Positions 51,101 to 63,787 of a stretch of 64,000 nt of DNA are shown piece by piece. The DNA comes from Mastigias papua (lineage: Eukaryota; Cnidaria; Scyphozoa; Rhizostomeae; Mastigiidae). The notes below the pieces were generated by a model that was not told where the DNA came from, did not search any database, and saw only the letters and a list, made by a program, of their open reading frames with translations. The position numbers and the translations under genes were made by a program. Each line of letters starts with the position of its first letter. Position 1 is the stretch's first letter. Where the stretch lies: contig OZ025272.1 of the NCBI GenBank assembly GCA_964019165.1, positions 5,846,993 to 5,910,992 on the forward strand. The letters are read 5' to 3'.

Positions 51101-54100
51101 TTAAATTGCCTTACATGTGGCAAAATTGACAATACTATGCAATGGGTACAGTTGACTATAAGTGTGTGTGTTACAGCGCCAAACCATAATCTAAGCATTT
51201 TTCTGCATTGAATCAAGCACTTTTAAGATGATATGACCATCAGATTTGTAGTCATTGCTGTATTTTCAATGTTTGCACACATACGTATTTTAGGCCCATT
51301 ACAGGTAATGATCAATTTTGCATATACTGTTGTATGGTTGACATTCTGTGCAAGTGCGTCAATCTCATATATCAAACGTCTTTTACATCTATGGTTGCAC
51401 CGATGTCAGTAGTTTAGACAATGCTTCCTACTCATATTAGCTTTAGTTTTTGTTTTTACACTACATACACTATATAGAGGGTTAAATTGCCTTACATGTG
51501 GCAAAATTGACAATACTATGCAATGGGTACAGTTGACTATAAGTGTGTGTGTTACAGCGCCAAACCATAATCTAAGCATTTTTGTGCATTGAATCAAGCA
51601 CTTTTAATATGATATGACCATCAGATGTGTAGTGATTGCTGTATTTTCAATGTTTGCACACATACGTATTTTAGGCCCATTACAGGTAATGATCAATTTT
51701 GCATATACTGTTGTATGGTTGACATTCTGTGCAAGTGCGTCAATCTCATGCATCAAACGTCTTTTACATCTATGGTTGCACCGATGTTAGTAGTTTAGCC
51801 AATGCTTCCTACTCATATTAGCTTTAGTCTTTGTTTTTACACTACATACACTACATAGATGTTTAAAGTGCGTTACATGTGGCAAAATTCACAATACTAT
51901 GCAATGGCTACATGTGACTATAAGTGTGTGTGTTACAGTGCCAAACCATAATCTAAGCATTTTCGTGCATTGAATCAAGCACTTTGACTATGATATGACC
52001 ATCATATGTGTAGTGATTGCTGTATTTTCAATGTTTGTACACATACGTATTTTAGTCCCATTACAGGTAATGATCAATTGTGCATATACTATTGTATGAC
52101 TGAAATTCTATGCAAGTGCGTCAATCTCATGTATCAAACGTCTTTTACATCTATGGGTGCACCGATGTCAGTAGTTTAGCCAATGCTTCCTACTCATATT
52201 AGCTTTAGTCTTTGTTTTTACACTACATACACTATATAGAGCTTTAAAGTGCGTTACATGTGGCAAAATTGACAATACTATGCAATGGCTACATTTGACT
52301 ATAAGTGTGTGTGTTACAGCGCCAAACCATAATCTAAGCATTTTTGTGCATTGAACCAAGCACTTTTAATATGATATGACCATCAAATGTGTAGTGATTG
52401 CTGTATTTTCAGTGTTTGCACACATACGTATTTTAGGCCCATTACAGGTAATGATCAATTGTGCATATACTGTTGTATGGTTGAAATTCTGTGCACATGC
52501 GTCAATCTCACGCATCATACGTCTTTTACATCTATGGTTGCACCGATGTCAGTAGGGTAACCAATGCTTCCTACTCATATTAGCTTTAGTCGTTGTCTAT
52601 ACACTACATACACTATATACAGCTTTAAAGTGCCTTACATGTGGCAAAATTGACAATACTATGCAAGTGCTTCAATTGACTATAAGTGTGTGTGTTACAG
52701 CGCCAAACCATAATCTAAGCATTTTGTGCATTGAATCAAGCACTTTTAATATGATATGACCATCAGATGTATAGTCATTGCTGTATTTTCAGTGTTTACA
52801 CACATACCTATTTTAGGCCCATTACAGGTAATGATCAATTTTGCATATACTGTTGTATGGTTGGCATTCTGTGCAAGTGCGTCAATCTCATGTATCAAAC
52901 GTCTTTTACATCTATGGTTGCACCGATGTCAGTAGTTTAGACAATGCTTCCTACTCATATTAGCTTTAGTTTTTGTTTTTACACTACATACACTATATAG
53001 AGGGTTAAATTGCCTTACATGTGGCAAAATTGACAATACTATGCAATGGGTACAGTTGACTATAAGTGTGTGTGTTACAGCGCCAAACCATAATCTAAGC
53101 ATTTTTCTGCATTGAATCAAGCACTTTTAAGATGATATGACCATCAGATTTGTAGTCATTGCTGTATTTTCAATGTTTGCACACATACGTATTTTAGGCC
53201 CATTACAGGTAATGATCAATTTTGCATATACTGTTGTATGGTTGACATTCTGTGCAAGTGCGTCAATCTCATATATCAAACGTCTTTTACATCTATGGTT
53301 GCACCGATGTCAGTAGTTTAGACAATGCTTCCTACTCATATTAGCTTTAGTTTTTGTTTTTACACTACATACACTATATAGAGGGTTAAATTGCCTTACA
53401 TGTGGCAAAATTGACAATACTATGCAATGGGTACAGTTGACTATAAGTGTGTGTGTTACAGCGCCAAACCATAATCTAAGCATTTTTCTGCATTGAATCA
53501 AGCACTTTTAAGATGATATGACCATCAGATTTGTAGTCATTGCTGTATTTTCAATGTTTGCACACATACGTACTTTACGCCCATTACAGGTAATGAGTAA
53601 TTGTGCATATGCTGTTGTATAGATGACATTCTATGCAAGTGCCTCAATCTCATGCATCAAACGTCTTTTACATCTATGGTTGCACCGATGTTAGTAGTTT
53701 AGCCAATGCTTCCTACTCATATTAGCTTTAGTCTTTGTTTTTACACTACATACACTACATAGAGGTTTAAAGTGCGTTACATGTGGCAAAATTCACAATA
53801 CTATGCAATGGCTACATGTGACTATAAGTGTGTGTGTTACAGTGCCAAACCATAATCTAAGCATTTTCGTGCATTGACTCAAGCACTTGGACTATGATAT
53901 GACCATCATATGTGTAGTGATTGCTATATTTTCAATGTTTGTACACATACGTATTTTAGTCCCATTACAGGTAATGATCAATTGTGCATATACTATTGTA
54001 TGACTGAAATTCTATGCAAGTGCGTCAATCTCATGTATCAAACGTCTTTTACATCTATGGGTGCACCGATGTCAGTAGTTTAGCCAATGCTTCCTACTCA

Positions 54101-55005
54101 TATTAGCTTTAGTCTTTGTTTTTACACTACATACACTATATAGAGCTTTAAAGTGCGTTACATGTGGCAAAATTGACAATACTATGCAATGGCTACATGT
54201 GACTATAAGTGTGTGTGTTACAGCGCCAAACCACAATCTAAGCATTTTTGTGCATTGAATCAAGCACTTTTAATATGATATGACCATCAGATGTGTAGTG
54301 ATTGCTGTATTTTCAATGTTTGCACACATACGTATTTTAGGCCCATTACAGGTAATGATCAATTTTGCATATACTGTTGTATGGTTGGCATTCTGTGCAA
54401 GTGCGTCAATCTCATGTATCAAACGTCTTTTACATCTATGGTTGCACCGATGTCAGTAGTTTAGACAATGCTTCCTACTCATATTAGCTTTAGTTTTTGT
54501 TTTTACACTACATACACTATATAGAGGGTTAAATTGCCTTACATGTGGCAAAATTGACAATACTATGCAATGGGTACAGTTGACTATAAGTGTGTGTGTT
54601 ACAGCGCCAAACCATAATCTAAGCATTTTTCTGCATTGAATCAAGCACTTTTAAGATGATATGACCATCAGATTTGTAGTCATTGCTGTATTTTCAATGT
54701 TTGCACACATACGTATTTTAGGCCCATTACAGGTAATGATCAATTTTGCATATACTGTTGTATGGTTGACATTCTGTGCAAGTGCGTCAATCTCATATAT
54801 CAAACGTCTTTTACATCTATGGTTGCACCGATGTCAGTAGTTTAGACAATGCTTCCTACTCATATTAGCTTTAGTTTTTGTTTTTACACTACATACACTA
54901 TATAGAGGGTTAAATTGCCTTACATGTGGCAAAATTGACAATACTATGCAATGGGTACAGTTGACTATAAGTGTGTGTGTTACAGCGCCAAACCATAATC
55001 TAAGC
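48150..55005. repeat. 9-unit higher-order repeat (3,428 bp), two copies
   Basis: About 48150-51577 recurs at about 51578-55005. Unit starts 48359, 48740, 49121, 49501, 49882, 50263, 50644, 51025 and 51406 pair with 51787, 52168, 52549, 52929, 53310, 53691, 54072, 54453 and 54834, always 3,428 bp apart. Shared rare variants are GATGTTTAAAGTGCG, CATCATATGTGTAGTG, GTCAGTAGGGTAACC, GTTGTCTATACAC, TATACAGCTTTAAAG, ACACATACCTATTTTAGG, GGTTAAATTGCC, CTCATATATC and AATGAGTAATTG. I noticed no clear differences before the end. In the last unit the copies part around 51575-51590, where copy 1 lacks the TTTTTCTGCATTG variant. Confidence 0.93.
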
Positions 55006-55885
55006 ATTTTTCTGCATTGAATCAAGCACTTTTAAGATGATATGACCATCAGATTTGTAGTCATTGCTGTATTTTCAATGTTTGCACACATACGTACTTT
55101 ACGCCCATTACAGGTAATGAGTAATTGTGCATATGCTGTTGTATAGATGACATTCTATGCAAGTGCCTCAATCTCATGCATCAAACGTCTTTTACATCTA
55201 TGGTTGCACCGATGTTAGTAGTTTAGCCAATGCTTCCTACTCATATTAGCTTTAGTCTTTGTTTTTACACTACATACACTACATAGAGGTTTAAAGTGCG
55301 TTACATGTGGCAAAATTCACAATACTATGCAATGGCTACATGTGACTATAAGTGTGTGTGTTACAGTGCCAAACCATAATCTAAGCATTTTCGTGCATTG
55401 ACTCAAGCACTTGGACTATGATATGACCATCATATGTGTAGTGATTGCTATATTTTCAATGTTTGTACACATACGTATTTTAGTCCCATTACAGGTAATG
55501 ATCAATTGTGCATATACTATTGTATGACTGAAATTCTATGCAAGTGCGTCAATCTCATGTATCAAACGTCTTTTACATCTATGGGTGCACCGATGTCAGT
55601 AGTTTAGCCAATGCTTCCTACTCATATTAGCTTTAGTCTTTGTTTTTACACTACATACACTATATAGAGCTTTAAAGTGCGTTACATGTGGCAAAATTGA
55701 CAATACTATGCAATGGCTACATGTGACTATAAGTGTGTGTGTTACAGCGCCAAACCACAATCTAAGCATTTTTGTGCATTGAATCAAGCACTTTTAATAT
55801 GATATGACCATCAGATGTGTAGTGATTGCTGTATTTTCAATGTTTGCACACATACGTATTTTAGGCCCATTACAGGTAATGATCA
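52820..55885. repeat. 4-unit period (1,524 bp) embedded in the 9-unit repeat
   Basis: Units 52929, 53310, 53691 and 54072 match 54453, 54834, 55215 and 55596 at offset 1,524 bp. Within each set the first two units are themselves close relatives 381 bp apart (GGTACAGTTGAC and GGTTAAATTGCC in both). The same relation exists in copy 1 of the 9-unit block between 49501-50644 and 51025-51590. The 4-unit period was therefore present before, or formed together with, the 9-unit duplication. Correspondence ends near 55885, where ATCAATTTTGC becomes ATCAATTGTGC. Confidence 0.87.
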
Positions 55886-57090
55886 ATTGTGCATATACTG
55901 TTGTATGACTGAAATTCTATGCAAGTGCGTCAATCTCATGTATCAAACGTCTTTTACATCTATGGGTGCACCGATGTCAGTAGTTTAGCCAATGCTTCCT
56001 ACACATATTAGCTTTAGTCTTTGTTTTTACACTACATACACTATATAGAGCTTTAAAGTGCCTTACATGTGGCAAAATTGACAATACTATGCAATGGCTA
56101 CATTTGACTATAAGTGTGTGTGTTACAGCGCCAAACCATAATCTAAGCATTTTTGTGCATTGAACCAAGCACTTTTAATATGATATGACCATCAAATGTG
56201 TAGTGATTGCTGTATTTTCAGTGTTTGCGCACATACGTATTTTAGGCCCATTACAGGTAATGATCAATTGTGCATATACTGTTGTATGGTTGAAATTCTG
56301 TGCACATGCGTCAATCTCACGCATCATACGTCTTTTACATCTATGGTTGCACCGATGTCAGTAGGGTAACCAATGCTTCCTACTCATATTAGCTTTAGTC
56401 GTTGTTTTTACACTACATACACTATATAGAGCTTTAAAGTGCCTTACATGTGGCAAAATTGACAATACTATGCAAGTGCTTCAATTGACTATAAGTGTGT
56501 GTGTTACAGCGCCAAACCATAATCTAAGCATTTTGTGCATTGAATCAAGCACTTTTAATATGATATGACCATCAGATGTATAGTCATTGCTGTATTTTCA
56601 GTGTTTACACACATACGTATTTTAGGCCCATTACAGGTAATGATCAATTTTGCATATACTGTTGTATGGTTGGCATTCTGTGCAAGTGCGTCAATCTCAT
56701 GTATCAAACGTCTTTTACATCTATGGTTGCACCGATGTCAGTAGTTTAGACAATGCTTCCTACTCATATTAGCTTTAGTTTTTGTTTTTACACTACATAC
56801 ACTATATAGAGGGTTAAAGTGCCTTACATGTGGCAAAATTGACAATACTATGCAATGGGTACAGTTGACTATAAGTGTGTGTGTTACAGCGCCAAACCAT
56901 AATCTAAGCATTTTTCTGCATTGAATCAAGCACTTTTAATATGATATGACCATCAGATTTGTAGTCATTGCTGTATTTTCAATGTTTGCACACATACGTA
57001 CTTTACGCCCATTACAGGTAATGATCAATTGTGCATATACTGTTGTATGACTGAAATGCTATGCAAGTATGTCAATCTCATGCATCAAAC
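55886..57090. repeat. Third copy of part of the 9-unit block
   Basis: Units 55977 and 56358 match 52168 and 52549 at offset 3,809 bp (10 units), including CATCAAATGTGTAGTG, GTGCACATGCGTC, CACGCATCATACG and GTCAGTAGGGTAACC. This copy lacks the GTTGTCTATACAC, TATACAGC and CATACCTATT changes. Those therefore arose, or were converted, only in the 49.1 and 52.5 kb units. The unit at 56738 begins the next repeat block. Confidence 0.82.
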
Positions 57091-60000
57091 GTCTTTTACA
57101 TCTATGGTTGCACCGATGTCAGTAGTTTAGCCAATACTTCCTACTCTTATTAGTTTTAGTATTTGCTTTTACACTACATACACTATATGGAGCTTTAAAG
57201 TGCCTTACATGTGGGAAAATTGACAATACTATGCAATGGCTACATTTGACTATAAGTCTGTGTGTTACAGCGCCAAACCACAATCTAAGCATTTTTGTGC
57301 ATTGAATCAAGCACTTTTAATATGGTATGACCATCATATGTGTAGTGATTGCTGTATTTTCAATGTTTGCACACATACGTATTTTAGGCCAATTACAGGT
57401 AATGATCAATTGTGCATATACTGTTGTTTGACTGAAATTCTATGCAAGTGCGTCAATCTCATGCATCAAACGTCTTTTACATCTATGGTTGCACCGATGT
57501 CAGTAGCTTAGCCAATGCTTCCTACTCATATTAGCTTTAGTCTTTGTTTTTACACTACATACACTATATAGAGGGTTAAAGTGCGTTACATGTGGCAAAA
57601 TTGACAATACTATGCAATGGCTACATTTGACTATAAGTGTGTGTGTTACAGCGCCAAACCACAATCTAAGCATTTTTGTGCATTGAATCAAGCACTTTTA
57701 ATATGATATGACCATCAGATGTGTAGTGATTGCTGTATTTTCAATGTTTGCACACATACGTTTTTTAGGCCCATTACAGGTAATGATCAATTTTGCATAT
57801 ACTGTTGTATGGTTGACATTCTGTGCAAGTGCGTCAATCTCATGTATCAAACGTCTTTTACATCTATGGTTGCACCGATGTCAGTAGTTTAGACAATGCT
57901 TCCTACTCATATTAGCTTTAGTTTTTGTTTTTACACTACATACACTATATAGAGGGTTAAAGTGCCTTACATGTGGCAAAATTGACAATACTATGCAATG
58001 GGTACAGTTGACTATAAGTGTGTGTGTTACAGCGCCAAACCATAATCTAAGCATTTTTCTGCATTGAATCAAGCACTTTTAAGATGATATGACTATCAGA
58101 TTTGTAGTCATTGCTGTATTTTCAATGTTTGCACACATACGTACTTTACGCCCATTACAGGTAATGATCAATTGTGCATATACTGTTGTATGACTGAAAT
58201 GCTATGCAAGTATGTCAATCTCATGCATCAAACGTCTTTTACATCTATGGTTGCACCGATGTCAGTAGTTTAGCCAATACTTCCTACTCTTATTAGTTTT
58301 AGTATTTGCTTTTACACTACATACACTATATGGAGCTTTAAAGTGCCTTACATGTGGGAAAATTGACAATACTATGCAATGGCTACATTTGACTATAAGT
58401 CTGTGTGTTACAGCGCCAAACCACAATCTAAGCATTTTTGTGCATTGAATCAAGCACTTTTAATATGGTATGACCATCATATGCGTAGTGATTGCTGTAT
58501 TTTCAATGTTTGCACACATACGTATTTTAGGCCAATTACAGGTAATGATCAATTGTGCATATACTGTTGTTTGACTGAAATTCTATGCAACTGCGTCAAT
58601 CTCATGCATCAAACGTCTTTTACATCTATGGTTGCACCGATGTCAGTAGCTTAGCCAATGCTTCCTACTCATATTAGCTTTAGTCTTTGTTTTTACACTA
58701 CATACACTATATAGAGGGTTAAAGTGCGTTACATGTGGCAAAATTGACAATACTATGCAATGGCTACATTTGACTATAAGTGTGTGTGTTACAGCGCCAA
58801 ACCACAATCTAAGCATTTTTGTGCATTGAATCAAGCACTTTTAATATGATATGACCATCAGATGTGTAGTGATTGCTGTATTTTCAATGTTTGCACACAT
58901 ACGTATTTTAGGCCTATTACAGGTAATGATCAATTTTGCATATACTGTTGTATGGTTGACATTCTGTGCAAGTGCGTCAATCTCATGTATCAAACGTCTT
59001 TTACATCTATGGTTGCACCGATGTCAGTAGTTTAGACAATGCTTCCTACTCATATTAGCTTTAGTTTTTGTTTTTACACTACATACACTATATAGAGGGT
59101 TAAAGTGCCTTACATGTGGCAAAATTGACAATACTATGCAATGGGTACAGTTGACTATAAGTGTGTGTGTTACAGCGCCAAACCATAATCTAAGCATTTT
59201 TCTGCATTGAATCAAGCACTTTTAAGATGATATGACCATCAGATTTGTAGTCATTGCTGTATTTTCAATGTTTGCACACATACGTACTTTACGCCCATTA
59301 CAGGTAATGATTAATTGTGCATATGCTGTTGTATAGATGACATTCTATGCAAGTGCGTCAATCTCATGCATCAAACGTCTTGTACATCTATGGTTGCACC
59401 GATGTCAGTAGTTTAGCCAATACTTCCTACTCTTATTAGTTTTAGTATTTGCTTTTACACTACATACACTATATGGAGCTTTAAAGTGCCTTACATGTGG
59501 GAAAATTGACAATACTATGCAATGGCTACATTTGACTATAAGTCTGTGTGTTACAGCGCCAAACCACAATCTAAGCATTTTTGTGCATTGAATCAAGCAC
59601 TTTTAATATGGTATGACCATCATATGTGTAGTGATTGCTGTATTTTCAATGTTTGCACACATACGTATTTTAGGCCAATTACAGGTAATGATCAATTGTG
59701 CATATACTGTTGTTTGACTGAAATTCTATGCAAGTGCGTCAATCTCATGCATCAAACGTCTTTTACATCTATGGTTGCACCGATGTCAGTAGCTTAGCCA
59801 ATGCTTCCTACTCATATTAGCTTTAGTCTTTGTTTTTACACTACATACACTATATAGAGGGTTAAAGTGCGTTACATGTGGCAAAATTGACAATACTATG
59901 CAATGGCTACATTTGACTATAAGTGTGTGTGTTACAGCGCCAAACCACAATCTAAGCATTTTTGTGCATTGAATCAAGCACTTGTAATATGATATGACCA

Positions 60001-61690
60001 TCAGATGTGTAGTGATTGCTGTATTTTCAATGTTTGCACACATACGTTTTTTAGGCCCATTACAGGTAATGATCAATTTTGCATATACTGTTGTATGGTT
60101 GACATTCTGTGCAAGTGCGTCAATCTCATGTATCAAACGTCTTTTACATCTATGGTTGCACCGATGTCAGTAGTTTAGACAATGCTTCCTACTCATATTA
60201 GCTTTAGTTTTTGTTTTTACACTACATACACTATATAGAGGGTTAAAGTGCCTTACATGTGGCAAAATTGACAATACTATGCAATGGGTACAGTTGACTA
60301 TAAGTGTGTGTGTTACAGCGCCAAACCATAATCTAAGCATTTTTCTGCATTGAATCAAGCACTTTTAAGATGATATGACTATCAGATTTGTAGTCATTGC
60401 TGTATTTTCAATGTTTGCACACATACGTACTTTACGCCCATTACAGGTAATGATCAATTGTGCATATACTGTTGTATGACTGAAATGCTATGCAAGTATG
60501 TCAATCTCATGCATCAAACGTCTTTTACATCTATGGTTGCACCGATGTCAGTAGTTTAGCCAATACTTCCTACTCTTATTAGTTTTAGTATTTGCTTTTA
60601 CACTACATACACTATATGGAGCTTTAAAGTGCCTTACATGTGGGAAAATTGACAATACTATGCAATGGCTACATTTGACTATAAGTCTGTGTGTTACAGC
60701 GCCAAACCACAATCTAAGCATTTTTGTGCATTGAATCAAGCACTTTTAATATGGTATGACCATCATATGCGTAGTGATTGCTGTATTTTCAATGTTTGCA
60801 CACATACGTATTTTAGGCCAATTACAGGTAATGATCAATTGTGCATATACTGTTGTTTGACTGAAATTCTATGCAACTGCGTCAATCTCATGCATCAAAC
60901 GTCTTTTACATCTATGGTTGCACCGATGTCAGTAGCTTAGCCAATGCTTCCTACTCATATTAGCTTTAGTCTTTGTTTTTACACTACATACACTATATAG
61001 AGGGTTAAAGTGCGTTACATGTGGCAAAATTGACAATACTATGCAATGGCTACATTTGACTATAAGTGTGTGTGTTACAGCGCCAAACCACAATCTAAGC
61101 ATTTTTGTGCATTGAATCAAGCACTTTTAATATGATATGACCATCAGATGTGTAGTGATTGCTGTATTTTCAATGTTTGCACACATACGTATTTTAGGCC
61201 TATTACAGGTAATGATCAATTTTGCATATACTGTTGTATGGTTGACATTCTGTGCAAGTGCGTCAATCTCATGTATCAAACGTCTTTTACATCTATGGTT
61301 GCACCGATGTCAGTAGTTTAGACAATGCTTCCTACTCATATTAGCTTTAGTTTTTGTTTTTACACTACATACACTATATAGAGGGTTAAAGTGCCTTACA
61401 TGTGGCAAAATTGACAATACTATGCAATGGGTACAGTTGACTATAAGTGTGTGTGTTACAGCGCCAAACCATAATCTAAGCATTTTTCTGCATTGAATCA
61501 AGCACTTTTAAGATGATATGACCATCAGATTTGTAGTCATTGCTGTATTTTCAATGTTTGCACACATACGTACTTTACGCCCATTACAGGTAATGATTAA
61601 TTGTGCATATGCTGTTGTATAGATGACATTCTATGCAAGTGCGTCAATCTCATGCATCAAACGTCTTGTACATCTATGGTTGCACCGATG
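56738..61690. repeat. Nested higher-order repeat: 3-unit (1,143 bp) inside 6-unit (2,286 bp)
   Basis: Three unit types, X (56738), Y (57119) and Z (57500), recur in order at 57881/58262/58643, 59024/59405/59786 and 60167/60548/60929, then X again at 61310. X has GAGGGTTAAAGTGCC, GGTACAGTTGAC and TACTTTACGCCC. Y has CCAATACTTCCTACTC, TATATGGAGC, GTGGGAAAATTG and ATATGGTATGACC. Z has GTCAGTAGCTTAGCC at its start. Alternate copies agree. Y at 57.2 and 59.5 kb has CATATGTGTAG, while Y at 58.4 and 60.7 kb has CATATGCGTAG and GCAACTGCG. Z alternates TACGTTTTTTAGGCCC with TACGTATTTTAGGCCT. From about 57090 the block is thus two 2,286-bp copies. One private difference was noticed (CACTTGTAATATG near 59980). 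Confidence 0.94.
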
Positions 61691-63595
61691 TTAGTAGTTT
61701 AGCCAATGCTTCCTACTCATATTAGCTTTAGTCTTTGTTTTTACACTACATACACTATATAGAGCTTTAAAGTGCCTTACATGTGGCAAAATTGACAATA
61801 CTATGCAATGGCTACATTTGACTATAAGTGTGTGTGTTACAGCGCCAAACCACAATCTAAGCATTTTTGTGCATTGAATCAAGCACTTTTAATATGATAT
61901 GACCATCAGATGTGTAGTCATTGCTATATTTTCAATGTTTGCACACATACGTATTTTAGGCCCATTACAGGTAATGATCAATTGTGCATATACTGTTGTA
62001 TGACTGAAATTCTATGCAAGTGCGTCAATCTCATGTATCAAACGTCTTTTACATCTATGGTTGCACCGATGTCAGTAGTTTAGACAATGCTTCCTACTCA
62101 TATTAGCTTTAGTTTTTGTTTTTACACTACATACACTATATAGAGGGTTAAATTGCCTTACATGTGGCAAAATTGACAATACTATGCAATGGGTACAGTT
62201 GACTATAAGTGTGTGTGTTACAGCGCCAAACCATAATCTAAGCATTTTTGTGCATTGAATCAAGCACTTTTAAGATGATATGACCATCAGATTTGTAGTC
62301 ATTGCTGTATTTTCAATGTTTGCACACATACGTACTTTACGCCCATTACAGGTAATGATCAATTGTGCATATACTGTTGTATGACTGAAATGCTATGCAA
62401 GTATGTCAATCTCATGCATCAAACGTCTTTTACATCTATGGTTGCAACGATGTCAGTAGTTTAGCCAATACTTCCTACTCTTATTAGTTTTAGTATTTGC
62501 TTTTACACTACATACACTATATGGAGCTTTAAAGTGCCTTACATGTGGGAAAATTGACAATACTATGCAATGGCTACATTTGACTATAAGTGTGTGTGTT
62601 ACAGCGCCAAACCATAATCTAAGCATTTTTGTGCATTGAATCAAGCACTTTTAATATGGTATGACCATCATATGTGTAGTGATTGCTGTATTTTCAATGT
62701 TTGCACACATACGTATTTTAGGCCAATTACAGGTAATGATCAATTGTGCATATACTGTTGTTTGACTGAAATTCTATGCAAGTGCGTCAATCTCATGCAT
62801 CAAACGTCTTTTACATCTATGGTTGCACCGATGTCAGTAGTTTAGCCAATGCTTCCTACTCATATTAGCTTTAGTCTTTGTTTTTACACTACATACACTA
62901 TATAGAGGGTTAAAGTGCCTTACATGTGGCAAAATTGACAATACTATGCAATGGCTACATTTGACTATAAGTGTGTGTGTTACAGCGCCAAACCATAATC
63001 TAAGCATTTTTGTGCATTGAATCAAGCACTTTTAATATGATATGACCATCATATGTGTAGTGATTGCTGTATTTTCAATGTTTGCGCACATACGTATTTT
63101 AGGCCAATTACAGGTAATGATCAATTGTGCATATACTGTTGTTTGACTGAAATTCTATGCAAGTGCGTCAATCTCATGCATCAAACGTCTTTTACATCTA
63201 TGGTTGCACCGATGTTAGTAGTTTAGCCAATGCTTCCTACTCATATTAGCTTTAGTCTTTGTTTTTACACTACATACACTACATAGAGGTTTAAGGTGCG
63301 TTACATGTGGCAAAATTGACAATACTATGCAATGGCTACATGTGACTATAAGTGTGTGTGTTACAGCGCCAAACCACAATCTAAGCATTTTTGTGCATTG
63401 AACCAAGCACTTTTAATATGATATGACCATCAAATCTGTAGTGATTGCTGTATTTTCAGTGTTTGCACACATACGTATTTTAGGCCCATTACAGGTAATG
63501 ATCAATTGTGCATATACTGTTGTATGGTTGAAATTCTGTGCACATGCGTCAATCTCATGCATCATACGTCTTTTACATCTATGGGTGCACCGATG

Positions 63596-63787
63596 TCAGT
63601 AGTTTAGCCAATGCTTCCTACTCATATTAGCTTTAGTCTTTGTTTTTACACTACATACACTATATAGAGCTTTAAAGTGCCTTACATGTGGCAAAATTGA
63701 CAATACTATGCAATGGCTACATTTGATTATAAGTGTGTGTGTTACAGCGCCAAACCATAATCTAAGCATTTTTGTGCATTGAATCAA
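63596..63787 (-). other. Recurrent minus-strand 63-64-codon open frame (representative); probably not a gene
   Basis: More than 110 of the 167 units keep a minus-strand frame of at least 60 codons at the same place. It begins MIQCTKMLRLWFGAV in 381-bp units, or MLDSMHKMLRL in 380-bp units, and ends KHWLNY before a TGA inside the phase mark. In this copy a mainly hydrophobic stretch covers about residues 7-35, Cys lies at 4, 23, 26 and 45, and a basic tail (KTKTKANMSRKHW) covers 48-60. I recognise no family. The start differs with a 1-bp length change, the stop is lost in some units, and many units break the frame. All of this fits chance openness copied by homogenisation. No promoter, splice or polyadenylation arrangement supports expression. 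Confidence 0.25.

Noticed and set aside
63660..63677. TATA-like promoter (CTATATAGAGCTTTAAAG)
   Set aside because: It is present in nearly every unit, A+T-rich by composition, and not followed by a convincing gene. It is kept only as a palindromic landmark.
15027..63787. Many short open frames on both strands (60-119 codons), including plus-strand frames beginning MNQALLI or MATFDYKSV
   Set aside because: They recur at the same unit position because the DNA repeats. Their lengths change with single-base differences and they overlap opposite-strand frames. They lack promoters, splice signals or recognisable domains. I do not call them genes.
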